Positions 1-6,580 of a stretch of DNA of 7,876 nt are shown here, piece after piece; position 1 is the stretch's first letter, and each line of letters starts with the position of its first letter. Location: positions 1 through 7,876 of the forward strand of contig CAMVBP010000091.1 in NCBI GenBank assembly GCA_947165795.1, in the 5' to 3' direction. A model generated the notes under the pieces. It searched no databases and was not told the origin of the DNA. It was given only the letters and a program-made list of their open reading frames with translations. Source of the DNA: an uncultured Treponema sp. GTDB lineage: Bacteria; Spirochaetota; Spirochaetia; Treponematales; Treponemataceae. The translations under genes and the position numbers were made by a program.

Positions 1-1079
1 ATTCCAAGTCCGGTTCCGTTTGCCTTTGTCGTAAAATACGGTTCAAAAATTTTAGAGACTGTTGTTTCGTCCATTCCGCAGCCGTTATCAGAAAGAACAA
101 TTATATATTTATTGTCATTTATAAAGGTTTGAACTTCAAAAAGTCCTGAATAATTTTTCGGAGTTTTTGAACTTCTTGTTTTTATTGCAGCCAGAGAATT
201 CTGCGCAAGATTCATAATTACATCGCGGAACAGTTTTTCATCAAGCATAATTTTTTTTGAATTACCTTCGAATTTTGTTTCTATCTGAATTCCGCAATCC
301 GCAAATTCCGGCCTTATAAATTCAATAACATTATTAATAATCGTATCCGGATTTTTTAATTCACAGCTTGCGTTTACAGGACGAACCGCAAGAAGAAAAT
401 TCATTATAGTCTTATTTAAATTTTCAATTTCTTCGATTACAACATCAAGATGATCTTCCAGAAATTTCTTTTCGGGCAAAGAATCATTTTCGCGTGCTTT
501 TGAAAGTGCTTTTTGAACCAGCTGAATATGAATGCTCATTGCTCCAAGCGGATTTTTTATATCGTGTGCAATTCCTGCAGCAAGATTTGTAAGATTCGCC
601 AGATTTTCCATTCTGTGAAGCCTTACATCCTGATTTTTTTTATGAGTAATATCATTAACTAAAATAATTTTTCCACAAAGATTTCCATCCTGCATTAACG
701 GAGAAATAGAAATATTCAAAAATCGTACGGAACCGCCCGAAGTAACTGTAGAAAATTCTTCGGTACTGTTTGTAATTTCTTTTTCCATGCAGTTCTTAAA
801 AAATCCGGCAATTTCTTCATCTTCAATATATTCCCATAAAGGATTATTTGAATCTTTAATTTCATCGAGGTGAACAGAAAAAGGAATTCTGCTTTCTACT
901 ATTAAATTGCTTCTTAAAAGACAAAAATTATTATCTACAATTAAAAGACCGTTGGAAAGAGAATCTATAAGAGAATATAAACTTTCGTTTTCTGAATATA
1001 ATTCATTTATAATAGAAAGAAGCTGTTCATTTGAAAGTTTTGAAGCTTTTTGATTTATTCTTTTTACATATTCACGCAT
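1..1079 (-). CDS. PAS-domain sensor histidine kinase, C-terminus cut off by window edge
   Basis: Cytoplasmic two-component sensor kinase that would autophosphorylate on His and pass phosphate to a response regulator. Seen: 359 codons are present. Residues 1-35 form a charged helical lead with no membrane segment. A PAS-like region spans about 36-140 (NGLLIVDNN). The HisKA H-box is AAGIAHDIKNPLGAM with His172. The HATPase domain has its N-box at NLAQNSLAA (Asn294), G1 at DNGCGM (331-336), F-box at IFEPYFTTK (344-352) and the start of G2 at GTGLG, where the window ends. Start: ATG at 1079 is the only option, because an in-frame TGA lies six codons upstream; GAAGG about 12 nt upstream is a modest ribosome binding site. 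The first 16 bp overlap the end of holB, suggesting translational coupling. Known: soluble PAS kinases of this layout often pair with NtrC-type regulators. Inferred: such a partner may follow just past the left edge. The signal sensed is unknown. Confidence 0.93.
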   Translation of the reverse strand, partial: MREYVKRINQKASKLSNEQLLSIINELYSENESLYSLIDSLSNGLLIVDNNFCLLRSNLIVESRIPFSVHLDEIKDSNNPLWEYIEDEEIAGFFKNCMEKEITNSTEEFSTVTSGGSVRFLNISISPLMQDGNLCGKIILVNDITHKKNQDVRLHRMENLANLTNLAAGIAHDIKNPLGAMSIHIQLVQKALSKARENDSLPEKKFLEDHLDVVIEEIENLNKTIMNFLLAVRPVNASCELKNPDTIINNVIEFIRPEFADCGIQIETKFEGNSKKIMLDEKLFRDVIMNLAQNSLAAIKTRSSKTPKNYSGLFEVQTFINDNKYIIVLSDNGCGMDETTVSKIFEPYFTTKANGTGLG

Positions 1080-2329
1080 ATTTTCATAATACCTTCATAT
1101 TTTATATTCAATGCAGATATATCTCGAAGTAAAATTTCAAAGGCAGAAAGCGGTGTCTGATTGTATAACATTATATTGTCACGGCAGGAATGAAGAATTA
1201 CCGAAAGGTTGTGCAAAAATTCAAAAGTCTGGGCATTCTTATTAAACTGCTCATTATTTTCGCCGGCCGCAGTAAATACTTTTCTTAAATATATAAGAAC
1301 TTCCTTAAGGAAAATATCAAGCTCAATTCTTGGAGAAAAGTTTCCGCATTCTTTAATAACTTCTGCGCAATCTGGAATTTGTCTTAAAGCAACCTTTTTA
1401 CAGAATTCCGCAGCAGATTTTTTAATAACTTCAGGAGAAACCGGAAGAAATGTAAGCAGATATTCATTAATATTTCCGGTAAAACTTTCGTTATGATAAA
1501 CTCTGCTAATTACAGACTTCTGCTGCTCAGCCGTTCGTTCTGAAAAAGTATAGGTTCTTACGCGAGAAAGGATTGTCTGCATAATTGAATTTCTTTTTGA
1601 AGTAAGAAGAATAAAAACACAATCCTGCGGCGGCTCTTCAAGAATTTTCAAAAGTGCATTTCTTACGCTGTTCTGCATTCTGTCTGCATTTTCAATAATT
1701 ACAGTTTTTTTACCTTCGTCACTTTTTATGCGTGCCCAGTCTTCAAGATTTCTTATCTGATTTACCGGGATAGAATCGTATAAAAAGTCTTCCTCCAGCT
1801 TAAGTGCATCTTTTTCAAGAGAATCACAAAGCTCAGAAACTTTTTCATATTCAGGAAGCTCTCTTGGAAAATCAAGAAGTTCAAGATTTTCATTTATTCC
1901 CTGAATTATATTTCCAATTTTTGAAAGATTATTTTCGCCTTCCCATAAAATCGGATTAAATCGCAGAGTTAGTTTTCTTATGCTTCGTAAAAAAAGATAT
2001 CTTGTTGCATTTAAATAACTTGCATTGGAAGAAAGCGCTTCCAGAAAAGTTTTCTTTGCGGCAGAAATTTCAAGGCTGCAGTCACGCGGACCTAAAAGCA
2101 TTATGTTGTTAAAGGTCAGCGCCTTTGACTGAAGGCATGCACTGCATTCACACTGCCACTGCCCTTTTTTCTCTGCACGGCATCCAAATATTCGCGCAGT
2201 TTCCAGAGCCGCAGTTAATTTTCCGGAGCCTACTGGTCCTGAATATAAAACAGAACGCGGAAAAGAGTTGTTTTTTATATCTGAAATTATACTTTTACTT
2301 ATATTCTGTGATACGAGATTTTCAAACAT
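1064..2329 (-). CDS. holB: DNA polymerase III delta' subunit (clamp loader)
   Basis: Clamp-loader AAA+ subunit that helps load the beta sliding clamp at the replication fork. Seen: Walker A GPVGSGKLTA at 31-40; a zinc-module Cys set at 50, 60, 62 and 65; a degenerate Walker B VIIENADRM at 210-218; then NALLKILEEPP (224-234) and TILSRVRTYTF (252-262). That last block matches the DnaX/HolB sensor and SRC region, with Val in place of the usual Cys after Ser-Arg. At 421 aa it is clearly longer than the roughly 330 aa of the E. coli and Bacillus proteins. The extra length is a charged insert at about 85-190, between the zinc module and Walker B. DnaX (gamma/tau) is the alternative, but DnaX normally has a canonical Walker B and lacks this insert. 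Start ATG has GAGAGG five nt upstream, overlapping the stop codon of the CvpA gene. It lies between the CvpA-family gene and the kinase in one operon. Confidence 0.88.
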   Translation of the reverse strand: MFENLVSQNISKSIISDIKNNSFPRSVLYSGPVGSGKLTAALETARIFGCRAEKKGQWQCECSACLQSKALTFNNIMLLGPRDCSLEISAAKKTFLEALSSNASYLNATRYLFLRSIRKLTLRFNPILWEGENNLSKIGNIIQGINENLELLDFPRELPEYEKVSELCDSLEKDALKLEEDFLYDSIPVNQIRNLEDWARIKSDEGKKTVIIENADRMQNSVRNALLKILEEPPQDCVFILLTSKRNSIMQTILSRVRTYTFSERTAEQQKSVISRVYHNESFTGNINEYLLTFLPVSPEVIKKSAAEFCKKVALRQIPDCAEVIKECGNFSPRIELDIFLKEVLIYLRKVFTAAGENNEQFNKNAQTFEFLHNLSVILHSCRDNIMLYNQTPLSAFEILLRDISALNIKYEGIMKICVNM

Positions 2330-2334
2330 ATTTT

Positions 2335-2340
2335 CCTCTC
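2335..2340 (-). promoter_or_regulatory. holB ribosome binding site overlapping the upstream stop codon
   Basis: On the minus strand the bases read TGAGAGGAAAATATG. TGA is the stop of the CvpA-family gene, GAGAGG is the Shine-Dalgarno sequence and ATG (2329) starts holB after a 5-nt spacer. Terminating ribosomes would sit on the site, so coupled translation is likely (inference). It also fixes the holB start. Confidence 0.75.
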
Positions 2341-2818
2341 AGGCAGTTTTCATCTGTGTAAAATCTGTATTTTTTATAAAATTATGAATTAAACTATAGA
2401 AGTAACTGTTTTCAAAAAGATTTTCAATTTTAAAAAACGGCTGAGTTTCAAGAAAGACAATTAAAATCCAGCAGATTGCAAAGCCTTCAAAAATTCCAAA
2501 AAAAACTCCAAGAGTTTTATCAAGGCTCTTTAAGATTTTAAACTGAAAAAGTTTTGAAATTATCGTCTGCACAATTTTTATTACAAGAAAAACCAAAATA
2601 AAAATCGCAAGGAATGCAAGTACATTAGAAAGCATTACATTTTTTATTGCGCTGAAATATGTCATGGAAACCGGCTTATAAAAAATACAGCCGAGTAAAA
2701 GGCCCGCAACCCAGCATAAAATTCCAAATATGCTGTCTAAAAAACCTTTTATTAATCCAATTAAAGCGAATAAAAGAATAATTCCGCAGATAACGTAATC
2801 AACTACAGTAAAAGTCAT
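2339..2818 (-). CDS. CvpA-family inner-membrane protein
   Basis: Small integral membrane protein of the CvpA (colicin V production) family, whose biochemical role is not settled; E. coli CvpA has been linked to envelope stress and bile tolerance. Seen, numbered from ATG 2818: four hydrophobic segments at about 5-22, 30-47, 64-85 and 104-123. The family signature GLIKGF follows helix 1 (21-26) and LDKTLG precedes helix 4 (99-104). The C-terminal 30 or so residues are soluble. Total 159 aa, normal for the family. Start choice: a TTG at 2824 overlaps the murG stop, but GGA lies only 2 nt from it and 8 nt from ATG 2818, so ATG is preferred. The gene starts 2 bp after murG ends, and its stop is embedded in the holB ribosome binding site, so it is firmly part of the operon. 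Its exact function here is unknown. Confidence 0.85.
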   Translation of the reverse strand: MTFTVVDYVICGIILLFALIGLIKGFLDSIFGILCWVAGLLLGCIFYKPVSMTYFSAIKNVMLSNVLAFLAIFILVFLVIKIVQTIISKLFQFKILKSLDKTLGVFFGIFEGFAICWILIVFLETQPFFKIENLFENSYFYSLIHNFIKNTDFTQMKTA

Positions 2819-2820
2819 TT

Positions 2821-4002
2821 TCAATATCCAATTTTTTCAAAAATAAGTTCAGCTATTTTTTCAGAAGGACGTTTTCCTTCTCCAACAACTATACGTAAAT
2901 TATCGGAATATTCTGAGCGAATCTTTGTATCTAAAAATTCATTTAATGCACTGCAGAGATTTTCATTTGTAGCTTCTGTTCCAACAAGAATTTTTGCAGC
3001 TCCCCTTTCCTTAAAAAACTCAGCATTATCAACCTGGTCGCCGCGTGTTCCCGAACCGCACAAAGGAATTAAAACAAGAGGCTTAGACAAAACGGCAGCT
3101 TCCCATAAAGAATTGGCGCCTGAACGCGAAAGAACGACATCTGCGCACGCAAGAACGTCTGGCATTTGAGAATAAATAAAATCAAACGGATGATAATCAG
3201 GATATTTATCTTTTAATTCAGAAGAAACTTTTCCGTCGGTATTTACAAGGCCTGTCTGGTGAACGACAATAAATTTTTCGCAGAGAAAATCAATATTCTG
3301 CTGAACAAGCTCGTTTATCTGTTTTGCGCCTGAGCTTCCGCCAAGAACAAGAAGAATCGGTTTTGAATTTTCAGATTTTTTAATTCCAAGAAATTCAAGG
3401 CCTGCTTCGGCTTTTGCATTGTAAAAAACAGGACGAACAGGATTTCCCGTTACAAGCACTTTTTTCTGGCTAACTTCAGAAAGATTGTTTTTTGTATCTT
3501 CATAAGAAACTAACATTTTATCTGCAAAGCGGAAATTTATTCTGTTTGCAAGGCCAAGCGTAAAATCACATTCATGAATGAATACAGGAATTTTTAAAAG
3601 ATGAGCAGCAACGCAAGGCGGAACGCTTACAAAGCCGCCTTTAGAAAATAAAACGGCAGGCTTTGTTTTTCGCAAAATATGAAAAGCCGCAAAAAAACCG
3701 CCAAGAATCCTGAACAGATCTGAAAAGTTTTTTAAGGAAAAATATCTGCGGAGTTTTCCCGAAGGAATGCCGTAAAAATTTCTGCATAACTGATTTGAAT
3801 CTGAACCTTTTGAACTTTCAACAATCTTACGGTCCATTCCCTTTGAACATCCAATCCATTCAACGTCAAGAGAAATTCCATTTTTTGCGGCAAGCTGTTT
3901 TAATTCATCGGCAACAGCAAGGCCCGGATAAATATGTCCGGCAGTTCCTCCGCCGGTAAAAGCAACTAAATTTGTGTTAATTTTTTTCATAAAGTGTGTC
4001 AA
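2821..4002 (-). CDS. murG: UDP-GlcNAc:lipid I N-acetylglucosaminyltransferase MurG
   Basis: Last cytoplasmic step of peptidoglycan precursor synthesis: it transfers GlcNAc from UDP-GlcNAc to lipid I at the inner membrane face to give lipid II. Seen: the N-terminal glycine-rich loop AFTGGGTAGHIYPGLA at 14-29; KGGFVSVPPCVAA at 121-133; HECDFTLGLANR at 143-154; GNPVRP (186-191); the second-domain loop LGGSSGAKQIN at 220-230; and the nucleotide-sugar motif SRSGANSLWEAA (292-303) followed by LIPLCGSGTRGDQ and NAEFF (326-330). Length 393 aa is slightly long but within the GT28 range. Start: TTG 4002 has AAAGGG five nt upstream. ATG 3990 gives a protein four residues shorter and more like typical MurG N-termini, but has no ribosome binding site. 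I keep TTG with modest confidence. It is the first gene of the minus-strand operon and divergent from iorA. Confidence 0.93.
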   Translation of the reverse strand: MTHFMKKINTNLVAFTGGGTAGHIYPGLAVADELKQLAAKNGISLDVEWIGCSKGMDRKIVESSKGSDSNQLCRNFYGIPSGKLRRYFSLKNFSDLFRILGGFFAAFHILRKTKPAVLFSKGGFVSVPPCVAAHLLKIPVFIHECDFTLGLANRINFRFADKMLVSYEDTKNNLSEVSQKKVLVTGNPVRPVFYNAKAEAGLEFLGIKKSENSKPILLVLGGSSGAKQINELVQQNIDFLCEKFIVVHQTGLVNTDGKVSSELKDKYPDYHPFDFIYSQMPDVLACADVVLSRSGANSLWEAAVLSKPLVLIPLCGSGTRGDQVDNAEFFKERGAAKILVGTEATNENLCSALNEFLDTKIRSEYSDNLRIVVGEGKRPSEKIAELIFEKIGY

Positions 4003-4007
4003 TTTTA

Positions 4008-4013
4008 CCCTTT
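4008..4013 (-). promoter_or_regulatory. murG ribosome binding site supporting a TTG start
   Basis: AAAGGG on the minus strand sits five nt before TTG 4002 but 17 nt before ATG 3990. Spacing therefore favours the TTG start. The same base pairs form part of the plus-strand TTTACA -35 box of iorA. Confidence 0.45.
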
Positions 4014-4039
4014 ACATGAGTTTAAATCAATAATAGAAT
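4011..4039 (+). promoter_or_regulatory. iorAB promoter, probably giving a leaderless transcript
   Basis: TTTACA (4011-4016), a 17-nt spacer and TAGAAT (4034-4039) match the housekeeping sigma consensus at 5 of 6 bases in each box. Initiation about 7 nt after the -10 box falls at 4046-4047, which is the A of the iorA ATG. No Shine-Dalgarno sequence precedes that ATG. The start site is predicted, not measured. Confidence 0.6.
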
Positions 4040-4058
4040 AAGTTTTATGTCAAAACAG
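4030..4058 (-). promoter_or_regulatory. Candidate murG operon promoter overlapping the iorA promoter
   Basis: On the minus strand TATTAT (4035-4030) is a good -10 box, but its 17-nt-spaced -35 position reads only CTGTTT (4058-4053). A perfect TTGACA at 4053-4048 lies nearby but leaves only 12 nt to TATTAT and a poor hexamer (TTGATT) at 17 nt. A promoter must lie here or further upstream inside iorA; which boxes are used cannot be settled from sequence. Confidence 0.3.
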
Positions 4059-5987
4059 ATGATTATGGGAAATCAGGCTATTGCTCTCGGAGCATTAAAA
4101 GCCGGTGTAAACCTTGTTGCAGGTTATCCTGGAACTCCTTCCAGCGAGATTATAGAATTTATTTCAAAATACAATAAAGAAACGGGAACCTATGTTGAAT
4201 GGTCTGTAAACGAAAAGGCCGCTGCCGAAGTTGCAGCCGGTGCCAGTTATGCAGGAAGCCGCACTCTTGTTACAATGAAGCAGGTAGGCTTAAACGTTGC
4301 AAGCGATCCTGTAATGTGCCTATCTTACGTAGGAATAAAAGGCGGAATGGTAATTGTCAGTGCCGATGACCCGGGCCCAATTTCCAGCCAGACCGAACAG
4401 GACACAAGAACTTTCGGTTCATATTCCAAGCTTCCAGTTTTTGATCCGTCAACTCCAGCAGAAGCTTACGAAATGATTCAGGAAGCCTTTGAACTTTCAG
4501 AAAAATACAAAACTCCTGTAATTCTTCGTCCTACAACAAGAGTAGATCACGCGTACGAATCCATGGATTTTCCAGAGCTTACTGCATGCCGCGAAAAAGG
4601 ACAGTTCGAAAAAGACACACAGCGCTGGGTAATTTTCCCAAAGGCATCTTACAATAATCACAAAAGAATTTTTGAACGAAATGAAAAAATACTTCCGGAA
4701 GAATTTTCAAATTCCAAATGGAATTTTATACAGGGATGCGGGGAAAGCCTTCCCCGCGCTTCAGCCGCTTGCGCGTCTTCCGCTGCCCCTTCGAGCGGAG
4801 TAACTGAATCGTCCGGGCGACTCCGCAACGCCTCGCCTTTATTTGCCGCAGGCGGAATTTCTTACTGCTATCTTATGGAAGCATTAACAATTTTAAAATC
4901 AGAAAATCCGGAAAATGAATTTCTTAAGAATGCTCAGATTTTAAAAATCGGAACACCTTATCCGTTTCCTTCAAAGCTTGCAAAAGATTTTATTGTAAAT
5001 TCCAGCAGCGCTCAAAATACAGAAATCACAGTTTTTGAAGAACTCGATCCTGTAATAGAAAATGCACTTATTTTCCTTTGCGGAAAAGAAAATCTTTCAT
5101 GCAAAATTCATGGAAAACTCGATAAAACTGTTCCAGAAGCAGGAGAACTTTCCGTAGAAATTGTAAAGGCAACAATTCAGAAAATTGCCGGAATCACAAC
5201 TTCAGAAAAAGAAAGTCAGCAGCTTCCGGAGCTTCCGGTTCGTCCGCCGGTTTTGTGTGCAGGCTGTCCGCACCGCGGCGCATTTTATGCAGTAAAGCAG
5301 GCAATGAAAGGCGAAAAAACAGTTTACTGCGGAGACATCGGCTGCTACACCTTGGGAAATGCAAAACCTCTTGATATGTGCGACACCTGTCTTTGTATGG
5401 GTGCAGACATTACAATGGCACAGGGCTTTTATCACAATGAACCTGACCGAAAATGTTTTTCTTTTATCGGAGACTCAACATTTTTTGCATCGGGAATTAC
5501 AGGCGTTGTAAATGCAGTTTACAACCAGTCTCATCAGACAATCTGTATTCTTGATAATTCAACAACTGCAATGACAGGCCATCAGCCTCATCCTGGAACA
5601 GGCCGCACAATGATGGGCGACATTGTAGAAAAAATCAGCATTGAAAAAATATTAACTTCAATTGGTGTAAAGCCTGTTATTACGGTAAATCCGTTTAATC
5701 AGGCCGAAGCAGTAAATGCAGTAAAAGAAGCCGTTGCAAGCGAAGGTGTAAGTGCCGTAATTTTTAAGGCACCATGTATTGCAATTGCGTCAAAAGTCGG
5801 CTGGGAAAAACCGCACGCATTAAAAGTTGACGAAACAAAATGTATCGGGTGCAGAAAATGTATAAATGAACTCGGTTGCCCTGCATTAAGCGTAAAATCA
5901 GAAATCAAAAAAGTAGAAATTGATTCTTCTTTGTGTACCGGCTGCGGTCTTTGCAGTAAAGTCTGTCCTGTAGACGCAATAAATTAA
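4047..5987 (+). CDS. iorA: Indolepyruvate:ferredoxin oxidoreductase, alpha subunit
   Basis: Catalytic subunit of the cytoplasmic, oxygen-sensitive enzyme that converts indolepyruvate and other aryl-pyruvates plus CoA to aryl-acetyl-CoA and CO2, reducing ferredoxin. It serves fermentation of aromatic amino acids. Seen: an N-terminal pyrimidine-binding domain with YPGTPSSE (27-34), EWSVNEKAA (51-59) and DDPGPISSQTEQDTR (107-121). Conserved cysteine blocks are CAGCPHRGAF (404-413), CGDIGCYTLG and CDTCLCMGAD (445-454). A thiamine diphosphate motif begins GDSTFFASG (475-483) and ends at DN (503-504). Two C-terminal 4Fe-4S sites use Cys 599/602/605/611 and 630/633/636/640. Total 646 aa, longer than the usual 600 or so because of a GC-rich in-frame insert at residues 230-266. 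The ATG has no Shine-Dalgarno sequence. iorB follows after 22 bp. No phenylacetate-CoA ligase (paaK), a common partner, is seen here. Confidence 0.94.
   Translation: MSKQMIMGNQAIALGALKAGVNLVAGYPGTPSSEIIEFISKYNKETGTYVEWSVNEKAAAEVAAGASYAGSRTLVTMKQVGLNVASDPVMCLSYVGIKGGMVIVSADDPGPISSQTEQDTRTFGSYSKLPVFDPSTPAEAYEMIQEAFELSEKYKTPVILRPTTRVDHAYESMDFPELTACREKGQFEKDTQRWVIFPKASYNNHKRIFERNEKILPEEFSNSKWNFIQGCGESLPRASAACASSAAPSSGVTESSGRLRNASPLFAAGGISYCYLMEALTILKSENPENEFLKNAQILKIGTPYPFPSKLAKDFIVNSSSAQNTEITVFEELDPVIENALIFLCGKENLSCKIHGKLDKTVPEAGELSVEIVKATIQKIAGITTSEKESQQLPELPVRPPVLCAGCPHRGAFYAVKQAMKGEKTVYCGDIGCYTLGNAKPLDMCDTCLCMGADITMAQGFYHNEPDRKCFSFIGDSTFFASGITGVVNAVYNQSHQTICILDNSTTAMTGHQPHPGTGRTMMGDIVEKISIEKILTSIGVKPVITVNPFNQAEAVNAVKEAVASEGVSAVIFKAPCIAIASKVGWEKPHALKVDETKCIGCRKCINELGCPALSVKSEIKKVEIDSSLCTGCGLCSKVCPVDAIN
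4738..4826. repeat. GC-rich inverted-repeat insertion inside iorA
   Basis: By hand count, 4741-4800 is about 70% GC while the 60 bases before it are about 32%. It opens with a perfect 8-bp stem, GCGGGGAA / TTCCCCGC (4738-4745 / 4750-4757), with a 4-nt loop. It closes with a perfect 7-bp inverted repeat, GCGGAGT / ACTCCGC (4795-4801 / 4820-4826), around 18 nt. A third, alternative pairing is CCGCT / AGCGG (4780-4784 / 4794-4798). The iorA frame stays open through it and encodes an Ala/Ser/Arg/Pro-rich stretch where the protein family runs straight into the GGISYCY strand. It looks like a dispersed palindromic element inserted in frame, comparable in style to the Rickettsia palindromic elements. 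True ends and copy number are unknown. Confidence 0.65.
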
Positions 5988-6009
5988 AAAAGAATTTCTG
6001 GAGTAAAAT

Positions 6010-6576
6010 ATGGCTAAAAATATATTGATTTGTGGAGTTGGCGGACAGGGAACTGTACTTGCAGCAAAGGTTCTTTCTCAGGCAGCAATCGATTCCGGAG
6101 AAAAGGTTCTTTCTGCAGAAACAATTGGAATGGCGCAGAGAGGCGGCAGTGTTGTAAGCCACGTGAGAATTGGAGAAGATGTTTTTTCTCCTTTAATTCC
6201 GGAACACCAGGCAGATATTATACTTGCTTTTGAAGCCGCAGAAGCTGTAAGAAACCTTTCATATTTAAAACCGAACGGAATGGTTATTGTAAATAAAAAA
6301 GTTGTTCAGCCTATAACCGCAAGCCTTACAGGAAAAGCATTTTCAGAAGATGTAATGCTCGAAGCACTTAAAAACAGCGGCGCAAAAGTTACCTGCGTTG
6401 ATACAGATAAAGCCTGCAAGGAATTGGGAAGTTCAAAGGTTGTAAATATTCTTTTACTTGGTTCAGCGTGCAGAACAGGAATAATAGAATTCAGTTCAGT
6501 AGAAGAGGCAATTAAAAATCTTGTAAAACCCGAATTCTATGAACTGAATATGAAAGCCTTGCATTACGAAAACTAA
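6010..6576 (+). CDS. iorB: Indolepyruvate:ferredoxin oxidoreductase, beta subunit
   Basis: Second subunit of the aryl-pyruvate:ferredoxin oxidoreductase, made of the catalytic gamma-type domain shared with pyruvate and 2-oxoacid oxidoreductases. Seen: the N-terminal glycine-rich loop ICGVGGQGTVLAAKVL at 7-22; the family signature ETIGMAQRGGSVVSHVRIG at 37-55; SPLIPEHQADIILAFE at 60-75, the usual dimer-interface strand and helix; and a C-terminal alpha/beta portion to residue 188. Length is normal (about 190 aa). The ATG is preceded by GGAG with a 6-nt spacer (6000-6003), a clear ribosome binding site that contrasts with iorA. It lies 22 bp after iorA, so both subunits come from one transcript. 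Its stop lies 4 bp from the stop of the convergent ankyrin gene, leaving no room for an ordinary terminator between them. Confidence 0.94.
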   Translation: MAKNILICGVGGQGTVLAAKVLSQAAIDSGEKVLSAETIGMAQRGGSVVSHVRIGEDVFSPLIPEHQADIILAFEAAEAVRNLSYLKPNGMVIVNKKVVQPITASLTGKAFSEDVMLEALKNSGAKVTCVDTDKACKELGSSKVVNILLLGSACRTGIIEFSSVEEAIKNLVKPEFYELNMKALHYEN

Positions 6577-6580
6577 TTTC

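Noticed and set aside
1209..1496. Open frame of 95 codons on the plus strand
   Set aside because: It lies fully antisense to holB, has no ribosome binding site I can see and no recognisable motif.
2125..2361. Open frame of 78 codons on the plus strand
   Set aside because: It is antisense to the holB 5' end, including the Walker A region; a shadow of a well-supported gene.
3974..4002. TTGACA on the minus strand at 4002-3997 as a -35 box for murG
   Set aside because: The hexamer 17 nt downstream reads TAACAC and transcription would begin inside the murG coding region.
4738..4757. The 8-bp GC stem as an intrinsic terminator
   Set aside because: It lies in the middle of an intact coding sequence and is followed by more GC-rich sequence, not a T-run.
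4725..4842. TTTAT copies at 4725-4729 and 4838-4842 as a target-site duplication of the iorA insert
   Set aside because: They are 113 bp apart, not a multiple of three, so an insertion bounded by them would have broken the frame; TTTAT is also common in this AT-rich DNA.
5202..5435. Cys-rich open frame of 77 codons on the minus strand
   Set aside because: The Cys residues are the reverse-strand echo of conserved IorA cysteine codons.
5699..6162. Two minus-strand open frames (5699-5908 and 5905-6162)
   Set aside because: Both are antisense to iorA or iorB and show no domain, ribosome binding site or promoter.
6030..6233. Open frame of 67 codons inside iorB in another forward frame
   Set aside because: Composition (Trp, Arg, Cys and Ser runs) is that of a frame-shifted reading of iorB.
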